In this document: positions 24,300 through 33,124 of the stretch, piece by piece | Numbering within the stretch: the stretch's first letter is position 1 | Layout of the letters: each line of letters opens with the position of its first letter | NCBI GenBank assembly: GCA_019745775.1 | Contig: JAIESR010000052.1 | Span: 16,814 to 80,813, forward strand | DNA length: 64,000 bases | Source of the DNA: Xanthobacteraceae bacterium | GTDB lineage: Bacteria > Pseudomonadota > Alphaproteobacteria > Rhizobiales > Xanthobacteraceae | Reading direction: 5' to 3' | Notes under the pieces: generated by a model | Database searches by the model: none | The model's input: only the letters and a program-made list of their open reading frames with translations | What the model was told of the DNA's origin: nothing | Position numbers and translations under genes: made by a program

Positions 24300-25409
24300 A
24301 TGACCTTCGAGGAGCGACTTGAAGACATCCTCGCCCGCATGCGGGAGGCGAAGCTCGATGCGCTCGTGGCGCTGCACGACGGCGCGCATTTCATCGAGAA
24401 GCCGAACCCCGTTACCGTCATCACCGGCTTCAGATCGCTCGGCCCGGCCGCGGCAGTTCTTCGCAGCGACGGCTCGACCACGCTGGTCGTGACGCCGGCC
24501 TGGGACGCCGGGCGCGCCACGGAGCAATGCCCACAGGCGCGCGTGGTCGGCGCCGGCGATATCGCCGCCGCGCTCGCCGCGACGCTGGGCAACGGCGCAC
24601 GCAAGAATGCCGCCACCGCCGGCATGCGCTTCCTGCCTTCGTTCATCGCGGAGCGGATCAACTTCCTGCTGCCCGCGGCGCCGTCCGCCGACAAGCTCGT
24701 GTTCGACGCCGCCCGTACCAAGACCGACGCGGAGATCGCGGACGCCCGCGAGGCAACGCGCATCGCCGAACTTGGCTACCGCCATCTCCTCGACATCGCC
24801 AGGCCCGGCATGAGCGAGGACGAGCTTGCGATCGAGCTGAAATGGCAGATGAAGACGCTCGGTGCCGACGACAATTTCCTGCTGCTCTGCGCCGGCCCGC
24901 ACAACCGCGCGGTGCAGCCCTCGACCGGTCGGCGGCTCGAAAAAGGAGACATCATCCTCGCCGAGATCACGCCGAGCGTGCACGGACAGCTTGCGCAGAT
25001 CTGCCGCACGGTCGTGGTCGGCCACGCCTCGGCCGAGCTTGTCGAGAAATATGCGTTGGTCGTGCATGCGATGGACCAGGGCATCGCTGCGGCGCAGCCC
25101 GGCGTGCCGATGGCGGAGGTCTGCCGCGCCATCAACGCGGTGCTGGAGGCACAAGGCTACGCCGAGTTTTGCCATCCGCCGCACATCCGCCGCCGCGGCC
25201 ACGGTCTTGGCTTCGCGTCGATGCGGCCGGGCGATGTCGCGCTCGACAATGACACGGCTCTCGAGCCGAACATGATCTTCATGATCCACCCGAACCAGTA
25301 TCTGCCGGAGACGGGCTACCTGCTCTGCGGCGAGCCGGTGCTGCTGACACCCGGCGGCGCCCAGCCGCTCACCGCACAGACCGCCGCGCTGGCAACGGTG
25401 GCAGCGTGA
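24300..25409 (+). CDS. M24 (creatinase-fold) protein with altered metal ligands
   Basis: The 369-residue protein has a creatinase-like N-domain and an M24 C-domain from about residue 150. Metal positions read Glu (ILAEITP, for Asp), Gln (LAQICRT, for Asp), His (RRRGHGLGF), His (IFMIHPNQ, for Glu) and Glu (LCGEPVLL). The Glu/His substitutions match those of the M24 protein at 12224-13423. A metal-independent C-N hydrolase of the creatinase/ectoine-hydrolase type is therefore more likely than a peptidase. It is the fourth gene of the LysR operon, 24 bases after the preceding stop. Confidence 0.82.
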   Translation: MTFEERLEDILARMREAKLDALVALHDGAHFIEKPNPVTVITGFRSLGPAAAVLRSDGSTTLVVTPAWDAGRATEQCPQARVVGAGDIAAALAATLGNGARKNAATAGMRFLPSFIAERINFLLPAAPSADKLVFDAARTKTDAEIADAREATRIAELGYRHLLDIARPGMSEDELAIELKWQMKTLGADDNFLLLCAGPHNRAVQPSTGRRLEKGDIILAEITPSVHGQLAQICRTVVVGHASAELVEKYALVVHAMDQGIAAAQPGVPMAEVCRAINAVLEAQGYAEFCHPPHIRRRGHGLGFASMRPGDVALDNDTALEPNMIFMIHPNQYLPETGYLLCGEPVLLTPGGAQPLTAQTAALATVAA

Positions 25410-25440
25410 TGATGCAAGGTCTCGCGACGAAGGCAGTGGC

Positions 25441-25575
25441 GTTCCCCTCCCCCTTGTGGGGAGGGGTTAGGGGTGGGGGTGGTTCGGTGCGCACTCGCAG
25501 CACCCCCCTCCCCATCCCTCCCCCAACAAAAGGGCGTTCACGCCCGTCTTCGACGGGCTATGGGGGGAGGGAGCG
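25441..25575. repeat. CCCCTCCCC repeat element, family B copy 2
   Basis: This G/C-run element (GGGGAGGGGTTAGGGGTGGG, and its C-rich counterpart CCCCCCTCCCCATCCCTCCC) also has the hairpin GGGCGTTCACGCCCGTC. It is related to 6989-7143. It lies between the two M24-type genes of the operon. Confidence 0.7.
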
Positions 25576-25614
25576 GAGAGATCGTGCTCCCCTTACAAAA
25601 AGGAGAGCATAGGC

Positions 25615-26694
25615 GTGTTCACGCAGCACCCGACATTGCTGATCGGCCCGTCCGACTGGGACGAGAGCCGAGCGCCAAAGGCAGCGTTCGACGCGCGCAT
25701 CGCCGCGCTCTGGGCGGCGTTCCCAAACGCCACGCAGGCGATCGTGTTCGGCAGTGTTGCGCGGCATGCCGAGCTTGCCTACCTCACCAATTTCGTGCCG
25801 AAGCTCGAGCCCGGCATCGCGCTGCTTTCGCGCGATGGGAGCCAAAAACTTCTGTTCGGCGGCGGCCCGAACATGATAGGCGCGATGAAGCCCCTCACCT
25901 TCATCGCCGACATGGCGCCGCTCAACGCGCTGGCGAAGCTCATCGCCGGTTGGAAATCGCCGCTGCTGGTCGGCGGCGGTGCGATGACGAGCGCGATGCG
26001 CAAGACCGTCGACGACGCGACCGGCAACACCGCGCAGGACGCGACCGCCCACGTGCAGAGCCTGATGCGGCGGAAATCGCCGGACGAGCTTGCCTGCATC
26101 CGCGACGCCTGCGGCGTCCTCGGCAAGGTCGTCACGGTCATGCGCGACGCCGTGCGTGCGGGCCACGGCGCCGCAACGGCGCTGCTCGCCGGCGAGCGCG
26201 CGGCGATCGATCAGCGCGTGCAGGATATCCGCACGCTCTACAGCCTCGACGGCGGACGGACGCTGCGGCCGTTCGAGGCGATCGACGACCGCCGTGTCGA
26301 TCCGCTGCAGGTCTATGTCGCGGTACGCAAATACAACTACTGGGCCGACGGCTTCGCCTGCCTTCCAAACGAGCCGCAGCCGGCTGCTTCACTCGCCGCG
26401 CTGCTGCTCGACAATGCGCTGTCCGCGATCAAGCCCGGCGTACCGGTTGCGCAGCTCGCAAAAATTCTCGCGGTAGGCGCGCCCTATTGCCATCATCCTG
26501 TGATCGAGGACGCGCTTGCCGCCCCGATCGGCCTGTCGCTCGATGCGCCGACGACGACGCGCTTCGAGCCTGGCGAGGTCTATTCGGTGCGCGCCGGCCT
26601 GACCGACGGCGCCGAACAGCACGCGATCCTCTCCGCCATGATCGCGGTCCACGACACCGACACGGAAGTGCTGTGGCGCGCTGCTGTCGCCTAG
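25615..26694 (+). CDS. Degenerate M24-like (aminopeptidase-fold) protein
   Basis: The 359-residue protein starts with GTG (MFTQHPTLLIGPSDWDESRA) after AAGGAGAG. The N-half resembles creatinase N-domains (AELAYLTNFVPKLEPGIALL). The region around RRKSPDELACIRDACGVLGK matches the linker helix before M24 domains. The catalytic half (PLQVYVAVRKYNYWADGFAC, FEPGEVYSVRAGL) retains the fold but none of the five metal ligands in recognisable form. It may be the inactive or regulatory partner of the preceding M24 protein. Its 3' end overlaps the convergent lipid-kinase gene by four bases. Confidence 0.7.
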   Translation: MFTQHPTLLIGPSDWDESRAPKAAFDARIAALWAAFPNATQAIVFGSVARHAELAYLTNFVPKLEPGIALLSRDGSQKLLFGGGPNMIGAMKPLTFIADMAPLNALAKLIAGWKSPLLVGGGAMTSAMRKTVDDATGNTAQDATAHVQSLMRRKSPDELACIRDACGVLGKVVTVMRDAVRAGHGAATALLAGERAAIDQRVQDIRTLYSLDGGRTLRPFEAIDDRRVDPLQVYVAVRKYNYWADGFACLPNEPQPAASLAALLLDNALSAIKPGVPVAQLAKILAVGAPYCHHPVIEDALAAPIGLSLDAPTTTRFEPGEVYSVRAGLTDGAEQHAILSAMIAVHDTDTEVLWRAAVA

Positions 26695-27587
26695 TCCGGC
26701 CACAGCTTGCGGATGCCGCGTGGCGGCGGCACCAGGATTCTTGCAGCCGCCCGCTCCAGCGCGATCGTCACGGTGGTCTCGCCCTTGGGCGCGTCGATGA
26801 CGTTGTCGTCGATGCGCATGGGATCGGCGCGCCACACGATGTCGACACGCCGCCCGCGCCGCAGGTTGCCCGGCGGGCGGCGGTGCTGCGGCTCCTTTAT
26901 CCAGGCGGTCATGGCTTTGCGATCCTCGCGGCGGACGCAGACGACGTCGAGCATCCGGTCCCCGGGATCCGCCCACGGCGCCAGCGGCAGGCCGGGACCG
27001 GTGTAGACGATGTTCATGATCTCGATCGACAGAATCCCGCCGGGCAGCGCCTTGCCGTCCACCAGCACGTCGATGTCTAGCGGCTTCGCTTTCTTCATGA
27101 TCTGGCGGAGCACGTCGCGGCCACCGCGCAGGCTGTCGACACCGCGCGCCACGTCCAGCGACGGCCTTTTCATCATGCGCGCCAGTGGACCGAGTCCTAC
27201 CGCCTCCACGAAGCGCTCCACACCCCACGGGCCGCGGACGACGCCTGTGCGCAGTTGCTGCCAGTATGACGGATGGAGGATTTCCGCCAACTCATAGGGC
27301 GCGCCGGCCACGCCGAAGGAGCGGGCGATGTTGTTGGCGCTGCCGAGCGGCAGGATCGCGACCGGAATATTGCGGTTCGGCAACGCCGCGATGACCTTCG
27401 CCACCGTGCCATCACCTCCTGCCACGACGACGAGGTCGGTCGCTTCGTTGAGGAATTTCTTGAAGCGGCGGCCCTTGGTCGAAGAATAGCGCGGCTTCAG
27501 CCCACCAAGCCGCAGGGCCGTCATGAGCTCCTTCTTCGTAAATTTGCCGCCGCCGGCCGTGGGGTTGTGGAAGAGCGTTGCCCGCAT
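26691..27587 (-). CDS. Diacylglycerol/lipid kinase family protein
   Basis: The 298-residue protein starts MRATLFHNPTAGGGKFTKKE. It has the diacylglycerol-kinase catalytic motif VVVAGGDGTVAKVI near residue 55 and AILPLGSANNIARSFG near 78, followed by the YegS/DgkB-type C-terminal domain (ILSIEIMNIVYTGPGL). It probably phosphorylates a lipid such as diacylglycerol or a sphingoid base at the inner membrane surface. Length is typical. The start is taken at the ATG 27585-27587; an in-frame ATG lies five codons upstream. It is unrelated to the flanking catabolic operons. Confidence 0.87.
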   Translation of the reverse strand: MRATLFHNPTAGGGKFTKKELMTALRLGGLKPRYSSTKGRRFKKFLNEATDLVVVAGGDGTVAKVIAALPNRNIPVAILPLGSANNIARSFGVAGAPYELAEILHPSYWQQLRTGVVRGPWGVERFVEAVGLGPLARMMKRPSLDVARGVDSLRGGRDVLRQIMKKAKPLDIDVLVDGKALPGGILSIEIMNIVYTGPGLPLAPWADPGDRMLDVVCVRREDRKAMTAWIKEPQHRRPPGNLRRGRRVDIVWRADPMRIDDNVIDAPKGETTVTIALERAAARILVPPPRGIRKLWPD

Positions 27588-27635
27588 GGAGCGACAACGC
27601 ATATGCAGGTATTTTGATCCACCGCCTATGCGCGG

Positions 27636-28385
27636 TCAGGCCTTGCCGGACTTGCGCCGCGCCGAATTCGGCCCGGCCTTGATCGGAATGCTCTCGAAGA
27701 TCGCGGCTTCGGCCTTCCGCGCCGTATCCTCGATATGCCGCGAGAGCGCGGCGCAGGCGGCGTCCGCCTCGCGCGCCAGCGTGAGCCGGATCAGCTCCTT
27801 GTGGTCCGCGCTCAAGCCCCGGCGCGGGATCGCACGCCGCAACACCGTGCGATGCCGATAGCGCTGCCACTGATCGTAAAGCGACGCCGTGAAGCGCAGC
27901 AACCAGCGCGACGGGCAGCCGGCGATCAGCGCCATGTGGAATTGCCGGTTGGCGTGCTCCCATCCGGCAACGGTTTCGGGGGTCGGCTTCACCATCGAGG
28001 TCTCGACCCGCTCAAGGCTGTGGCTGGCCGCCACGATGCCGCTCTCCCATTCGAGCGTGCCGAAGCGGATCGCCTGCCGCAGCGCCTCGACCTCGACGCT
28101 CTGGCGCGCCATCGTGATGTCGTTCAGTTCCTCGCGGCTGATCGGCGCCACCCAATAGCCGCGCTGCGCTTCGGCCTCGGCGAGACCGTCCGACACCAGC
28201 CTCGACAACGCCTCGCGCAATGCGCTGGCGCCGAAGCCATAGCTTTGACGAAGGAGATCGATGCGCAGCTTGGCGGACGGCGCCAAGTTTCCGCAGATGA
28301 TCTCCTGACGTAGCCGCCAATAGGCCGCCTCGACCTGCGAGCCTGCCGGTTCCGGGGGCAGGACGGCCGCGCGGGCGGATTTCAT
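27636..28385 (-). CDS. GntR family (FCD domain) transcriptional regulator
   Basis: The 249-residue protein has an N-terminal GntR winged HTH (AYWRLRQEIICGNLAPSAKL, then FGASALREALSRLVSDGLAE) and a C-terminal all-helical FCD domain with likely metal/carboxylate-binding residues (EHANRQFHMALIAGC, DHKELIRLTLAREADAACA). RBS AAGGTG precedes the ATG at 28383-28385. It is divergent from the SBP-fold gene at 28512 and probably represses it, relieved by a carboxylate ligand. The short intergenic region contains repeated ATCGATA sequences. Confidence 0.92.
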   Translation of the reverse strand: MKSARAAVLPPEPAGSQVEAAYWRLRQEIICGNLAPSAKLRIDLLRQSYGFGASALREALSRLVSDGLAEAEAQRGYWVAPISREELNDITMARQSVEVEALRQAIRFGTLEWESGIVAASHSLERVETSMVKPTPETVAGWEHANRQFHMALIAGCPSRWLLRFTASLYDQWQRYRHRTVLRRAIPRRGLSADHKELIRLTLAREADAACAALSRHIEDTARKAEAAIFESIPIKAGPNSARRKSGKA

Positions 28386-28403
28386 CGGGGCACCTTGCGC
28401 ATG

Positions 28404-28431
28404 TTGACAAATCGATACCCGACCATAAAAT
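28404..28431 (+). promoter_or_regulatory. Sigma70-type promoter with ATCGATA repeats
   Basis: TTGACA (28404-28409), 16 bp, TAAAAT (28426-28431) faces the SBP-fold gene that starts at 28512. ATCGATA occurs at about 28410 and 28430, and CGATATTTT follows at about 28451. These may form the GntR operator overlapping the promoter. Confidence 0.45.
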
Positions 28432-28511
28432 CGATATTCTAAGTTTTCAACGATATTTTGGTACAATCGCGCCCGGGCGCAGCCTTGGCTGCGGCCAGCA
28501 GGAGGGACAAC

Positions 28512-29444
28512 ATGAAGAAACTCGTGCTTGAAACCACCTCGCCGTTCCAGGGCCTGGCCGAGCTTGTCGCCTACGATGAAGGCCTGTTCGCCAAGGAAGG
28601 CATCCAGGTCGAGTGGGCCGACCGCGACGAAGCCGGCATCAAGACCTCCGACACGTCGATCAAGGATGTGAAAGCCACCGACATGTTCGGCAGCCACGGC
28701 ACGCTGCTCGAGCAGGGCAAGGCCGACATGTACAACGCCTGCGAATGGGGCAACTACTGCCGCGCCGGGGGCACCAGCGTCGGCAGCCGGCAGATCGGCC
28801 GCCGGGCCATTATCGCCTACGGCGCTATCGTCGTGCGGCCGGATTCGCCGGTCTATACGCCGCAGCAGCTCGCTGGCCGCACCGTGGGGGTGCCGTTCTA
28901 CGCCGGCACCCACGCGCTCGCGCTGCAATTGCTCGAAGGCTTCCTGCCACGCGACCTGATCAATGTGTGCAGCGCGCCGAACGGTTCGCGCAATCGCTTC
29001 AATCTGATGATGAAGGGTGAGATCGAGGCGACGACGCTGACCGAGCCCTACATCACGCTGGCGGAGAAGAAAGGTTGCCGGATCATCTGCTCGGGGTTCT
29101 TCCACGGCTCCGAGGTCGCCTCCGAGCGTGTCGACGCGGAAACCTATGCCGCCTTCAACCGCGCGGTGAAAGAGGCCGTGCGGCGCATCAACGCTGACAA
29201 GAAGGCGTACCTCCGCTACTTCATCGACTACCACAAGAAGCGCGACCCGGAGATCGGCACGCTCAAGGTAGAGGACCTCCGCGAGGGCCGCATCGTGGTG
29301 GTCGATCCGGCGCCGATACCGTCCGACGAATTGCAGCGCACCTACGACTGGGTGAAAAGCTGGGGCATGCTTGAACAGACGGAATCGCCGCTGCAGCTCG
29401 TCAACATCGAGGTGCAGAAGCGCGCCCACGCGCCCATGCAATAG
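28512..29444 (+). CDS. Cytosolic substrate-binding-fold protein (NMT1/SsuA-like)
   Basis: The 310-residue protein starts MKKLVLETTSPFQGLAELVA after an excellent RBS (GCAGGAGGGACAAC). It has the periplasmic-binding-protein type 2 fold: LVAYDEGLFAKEGIQVEWAD, then QLAGRTVGVPFYAGTHALAL and EIEATTLTEPYITLAEKKG. There is no signal peptide, so like the 4,5-dihydroxyphthalate-decarboxylase-like protein it may be an enzyme or a cytosolic binding protein rather than a transporter subunit. A Cys-containing loop (MYNACEWGNYCRAGG) lies near residue 75. It is divergently controlled with the GntR regulator and followed by a strong hairpin. Function unknown. Confidence 0.7.
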   Translation: MKKLVLETTSPFQGLAELVAYDEGLFAKEGIQVEWADRDEAGIKTSDTSIKDVKATDMFGSHGTLLEQGKADMYNACEWGNYCRAGGTSVGSRQIGRRAIIAYGAIVVRPDSPVYTPQQLAGRTVGVPFYAGTHALALQLLEGFLPRDLINVCSAPNGSRNRFNLMMKGEIEATTLTEPYITLAEKKGCRIICSGFFHGSEVASERVDAETYAAFNRAVKEAVRRINADKKAYLRYFIDYHKKRDPEIGTLKVEDLREGRIVVVDPAPIPSDELQRTYDWVKSWGMLEQTESPLQLVNIEVQKRAHAPMQ

Positions 29445-29531
29445 CAGTCGATTGCGGGGGGGGGGGCGCCTCCCCTGCCAAAACTCCAGCCGACAAGAGT
29501 TTAGCTAAGAAGAAACGGCCCAAGGAAAAAC

Positions 29532-29567
29532 TGTGCAACATCGTCGGACCTCCGACGATGTTGCACA
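29532..29567. terminator. Perfect 17-bp inverted repeat, probable bidirectional terminator
   Basis: TGTGCAACATCGTCGGA, two bases, and its exact reverse complement are followed by CCTTTTAT on the plus strand and by a five-T run on the minus strand. It lies 88 bases after the SBP-fold gene. It could also be an operator, since the match is perfect. A run of 11 G residues lies at 29456-29466. Confidence 0.6.
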
Positions 29568-29704
29568 ACCTTTTATACCCTCCTCCCAATTCTACTCCCA
29601 AGACCGACAATCTGCGTTCCCACCCTCCGGGATGGCGAGACGCCTTCAATTGGAATAGCTTTTGCAGGTCACGATACAGGTCGGGATGACTTGAGAGGTG
29701 TCAA

Positions 29705-30730
29705 ATGTTCGTTCGCTTTTCGAATTGCCTGAGTGGCTTCGCGCTTGCTGCGTTTCTTGCAGTGCCGGCCCAGGCGGATTCCGTCGCCGACTTTTACAAA
29801 GGCAAGACGGTGACACTGATCGCCGGCTATTCCGCGGGCGGCGGCTTCGATCTGTATTCTCGCGTGATCGCAAACTATCTCGGCAAACACATTCCGGGTC
29901 AGCCACGCCTCGTCGTGCAGAATATGCCCGGCGCAGGGAGTCTCCGCGCCGCCAGCCATGTCTATAATGTGTCGCCCAAGGACGGCACCGTCATCTCGCT
30001 GACGCGCGCGCCGGTGATCGCGCCGCTGCTCGGCTCCCAGGGCGGCGCCGGCTTCGACGTGACGAAGTTCACCTGGCTCGGCAGCGGCGCCAGCGACCTC
30101 ACGGTCTGCGCGCTGCTCGGCAATCCCAAGATCAACACGATGGCCGACATGCTGCAGCACGAGTTCACGCTCGGCGGCCTCGGCCCCGGTTCCGACGAGG
30201 ACATGTACACCAAGATTATGCGCAAGACGCTCGGCATCAAGGCGAAGCTCGTCTCGGGCTATCCGGGCGGCGCGGAGATGGTGCTCGCGGTCGAGCGCGG
30301 CGAGCTTGACGGCCGCTGCGGGTGGGCCTGGTCGAGCATCAAGATCTCGCGGCCGGAGTGGATCACGGGGAAGAAGATCAAGGTGCTGAACGTCCTCGCG
30401 CTCGAGCGCTCACCCGAATTGCCCGACGTTCCTTCGGTCATGGAGTTCGTCAAACAGGAGCGCCACAAGCAGATCTTCCGTTTCGTCCTCAATGCGTCGA
30501 CGCTCGGACGGCCGTTTGTCGCGCCGCCCGGCATCCCGGAGGATCGTGCGACCGCACTGCGCAAGGCGTTCGAGGACACCATGAAGGACCCGGACTACAT
30601 CGCCGAGATGACCGCCAAGAAGCTCGACGTCGGCCCGATCAGCTGGCAGGCGATTGGCGCGCTGCTGAAGGATTTCTACGCGACGCCGCAGGACGTCGTC
30701 GACGAGACCCGGGCGATCATCTCCGAGTGA
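29705..30730 (+). CDS. Bug-like periplasmic receptor, two-cysteine subgroup (paralogue 1)
   Basis: The 341-residue protein has a signal peptide (MFVRFSNCLSGFALAAFLAV, cleavage near AQADS). Its mature N-terminus VADFYKGKTVTLIAGYSAGG is shared with four other genes in this window. It carries a TctC-like core (LVVQNMPGAGSLRAASHVYN) and two conserved cysteines, in LTVCALLG and ELDGRCGWAW. Expected to bind a carboxylate solute in the periplasm. It immediately precedes a molybdopterin-binding dehydrogenase gene and probably recognises that enzyme's substrate. No membrane subunits accompany it. Confidence 0.85.
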   Translation: MFVRFSNCLSGFALAAFLAVPAQADSVADFYKGKTVTLIAGYSAGGGFDLYSRVIANYLGKHIPGQPRLVVQNMPGAGSLRAASHVYNVSPKDGTVISLTRAPVIAPLLGSQGGAGFDVTKFTWLGSGASDLTVCALLGNPKINTMADMLQHEFTLGGLGPGSDEDMYTKIMRKTLGIKAKLVSGYPGGAEMVLAVERGELDGRCGWAWSSIKISRPEWITGKKIKVLNVLALERSPELPDVPSVMEFVKQERHKQIFRFVLNASTLGRPFVAPPGIPEDRATALRKAFEDTMKDPDYIAEMTAKKLDVGPISWQAIGALLKDFYATPQDVVDETRAIISE

Positions 30731-30817
30731 GCAGAAGCGCCGCCCGACATTGCCAAATGCGCCGCCGAAGTCGTAAGGGTTGAGCGCGCATCCCGCGCGA
30801 CTGGTGGCACGGCGTCG

Positions 30818-33124
30818 ATGAAGCAATCCGACAATCAGGGCATCGTCGGCGCCGCAGTCGCGCGCATCGAGGACCCGCCGCTGGTACGCGGTCTCGGCCT
30901 GTTCGCCGCCGACGTGTCTTTTGCCCGCCAGCTTCATATGCGCGTCGTACGTTCGCCGCTGGCGCACGGACGCATCAGGCGCATCGACGCCGCCGACGCG
31001 TTGTCCGCGCCGGGCGTGGTCGCGGCCTGGACCGGCGAGGACCTCGCCGACATGTCCCCGATCGATTTTCGGGACGACCGGGTCGAGAAGCTTGTGCCGC
31101 ACCGGCAACCGCTGCTGGCACGCGGACGCGTGCGCTATGTCGGGGAGCCGGTTGCGGTGGTGTTCGCCGATGACCCCTACCGGGCCGAGGACGCCGCCGA
31201 GCGCATCGCGATCGCGATCGACGAACTGCCACCCGTGATGTCGGCCGACGACGACCCGGTTGAGATCGACGGGCTCTCGACCGAGCCGATGATCATCGAA
31301 AAAGGTTACGGCGACCTCGCCGCGGCATTTCGCGATGCTCACATGATTGTCGAGGCCGACATCGCGATCGGCCGTCACTCGGCGGTGCCGCTGGAGACGC
31401 GCGGCGCGATCGCGCGCTACGACGCGGCACGCGATCTTCTGGAGCTGCATGGCGCCGCCAAGGTGCCGCATCGCAACCGCGAACAGCTCGCGAAGATCCT
31501 CAACCGGCCGCTGCCGTCGATCCATCTGTTCGAGGGGCACGTCGGCGGCGGCTTCGGCGTGCGCGGCGAGCTCTACCCGGAGGACGTGCTGGTCTGTCTG
31601 GCGGCGCTGCGACTCGGCCGGCCGATCAAATGGATCGAGGACCGGCAGGAGCACTTCCTCGCCGCCAACCATTCGCGCCAGCAGCGTCACAAGCTGCGTG
31701 CCGCCGTCGACAAGGACGGCTATATCCTTGGCATCGACGACGATTTCGTGCACGACCAGGGCGCCTATGTGCGCACCCACGGCGCGCGCGTGGTCGACCT
31801 CACCGCCGGCATGCTGCCCGGCCCCTACCGCGTGCCAGCTTACCGCGCGCAAGGCCATTACCGGCTCACCAACAAGACCCCGGCCGCGACCTACCGCTCG
31901 CCCGGTCGCTACGAGAGCACGTTTGCGCGCGAACGCCTGATGGACGCGATTGCCGAGAAGCTCGGCATCGATCGCATCGAGGTGCGCCGCCGCAACCTGA
32001 TCGACAAGAGTGAAATGCCGTTCGAGCGCCCGCTCACCGCGCTCGGCGACGAGGTGGTCTACGATTCCGGCGACTATGCCGCGCTGCTCGACAAGGCGCT
32101 GCACGTGCTTGACTGGACGACGCTGCGGACGAAGCTCGCCGAGCGCCGCCGCAATGGCGAGCTCGTCGGCGCCGGGCTTGCGGTTTTCGTCGAGAAGAGC
32201 GGCCTCGGCCCGACCGATGGCGTGCGCGTCAGCGTCGATCCGACCGGCGCGGTCGAGGTGGTCACCGGCGGCTCCTCGCTCGGCCAGGGTTTTGAGACCG
32301 CGATGGCGCAAATCTGCGCCGGCGCGCTCGGCGTCGACTACAGCCGCATCCGCGTGATCCACGGCCAGACCAATCGCATCGAACACGGCGTCGGCGCGCA
32401 CGCGACCCGCGCCACGGTGATGACGGGCTCGGCGACCCATGTCGCGGCGTCGCAGGTGCGCGCGCTCGCACTTGATACCGCGGCGCAACTGATGCAGAGC
32501 CCGGCCGAGGCGCTGACCATCGTCGACGGCCGCGTGGTGCGAAGGGACGCGCCTGCGGGTCCGTCGGTCACGCTCGGCGAGATCGCGCGCCGCCGCGCAC
32601 CCGGCTCGAAATTTCTGAACGGCGGCAATCCGGGGCTCACGTCGGAAGGCTGGCACTACACCGAGCACATGGCCTATCCTTACGGCGTTCATGTCGCGAT
32701 CGTGAAAGTCGACCGCGACACCGGTGGGATCAAAATCGAGCGCTATCTCATCGCTTATGACGTCGGCCGCGCGGTCAATCCGGTGCTGGTCGAGGGTCAG
32801 CTCGTCGGCGGCTTCGCGCAGGGGCTCGGCGGCGCCGTGTCCGAGGAATTCGTCTACAGCGAGGACGGTGCGCCGGTCGCGACCACCTTCGCCGACTATC
32901 ACGTGCTGACCGCGCACGAGGTGCCGCCAGTCGACGTGCTGCTCACCGAGGACGCGCCCTCGCCGCTCAATCCGCTCGGCCTGAAGGGCGCGGGCGAAGG
33001 CGGCGTCAACGCGGTCGGCGCCGCCATTGCCTCCGCGATCGACGACGCCATCGGCAAGCCCGGCGCGATCACGCGATTGCCGGTCACGCCGGCGCGGCTG
33101 CGCGCGCTGATCGCCAGCGCATAG
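30818..33124 (+). CDS. Xanthine dehydrogenase/CoxL-family molybdopterin-binding subunit
   Basis: The 768-residue protein is the large, molybdenum-cofactor-binding subunit of the xanthine oxidase family: VARIEDPPLVRGLGLFAADV at the start, FEGHVGGGFGVRGELYPEDV near 230, RSPGRYESTFARERLMDAIA near 355 and GSSLGQGFETAMAQICAGAL near 490. The catalytic Glu of GAGEGG is at about residue 727. Hydroxylation of a heterocyclic or aromatic carbon is likely. The FAD and 2Fe-2S subunits normally encoded beside it are absent here. It must use subunits from elsewhere or work differently. A Bug-like receptor lies on either side. Confidence 0.88.
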   Translation: MKQSDNQGIVGAAVARIEDPPLVRGLGLFAADVSFARQLHMRVVRSPLAHGRIRRIDAADALSAPGVVAAWTGEDLADMSPIDFRDDRVEKLVPHRQPLLARGRVRYVGEPVAVVFADDPYRAEDAAERIAIAIDELPPVMSADDDPVEIDGLSTEPMIIEKGYGDLAAAFRDAHMIVEADIAIGRHSAVPLETRGAIARYDAARDLLELHGAAKVPHRNREQLAKILNRPLPSIHLFEGHVGGGFGVRGELYPEDVLVCLAALRLGRPIKWIEDRQEHFLAANHSRQQRHKLRAAVDKDGYILGIDDDFVHDQGAYVRTHGARVVDLTAGMLPGPYRVPAYRAQGHYRLTNKTPAATYRSPGRYESTFARERLMDAIAEKLGIDRIEVRRRNLIDKSEMPFERPLTALGDEVVYDSGDYAALLDKALHVLDWTTLRTKLAERRRNGELVGAGLAVFVEKSGLGPTDGVRVSVDPTGAVEVVTGGSSLGQGFETAMAQICAGALGVDYSRIRVIHGQTNRIEHGVGAHATRATVMTGSATHVAASQVRALALDTAAQLMQSPAEALTIVDGRVVRRDAPAGPSVTLGEIARRRAPGSKFLNGGNPGLTSEGWHYTEHMAYPYGVHVAIVKVDRDTGGIKIERYLIAYDVGRAVNPVLVEGQLVGGFAQGLGGAVSEEFVYSEDGAPVATTFADYHVLTAHEVPPVDVLLTEDAPSPLNPLGLKGAGEGGVNAVGAAIASAIDDAIGKPGAITRLPVTPARLRALIASA

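Noticed and set aside
29456..29466. Run of 11 G residues as a phase-variation tract
   Set aside because: It lies between genes after a stop codon and not in a promoter or coding frame, so switching by slippage has no evident target. Its exact length is also prone to sequencing error.
30410..32917. 835-codon open frame on the minus strand opposite the molybdopterin subunit
   Set aside because: It is a shadow of the real gene at 30818-33124, has a low-complexity composition, and carries no motif.
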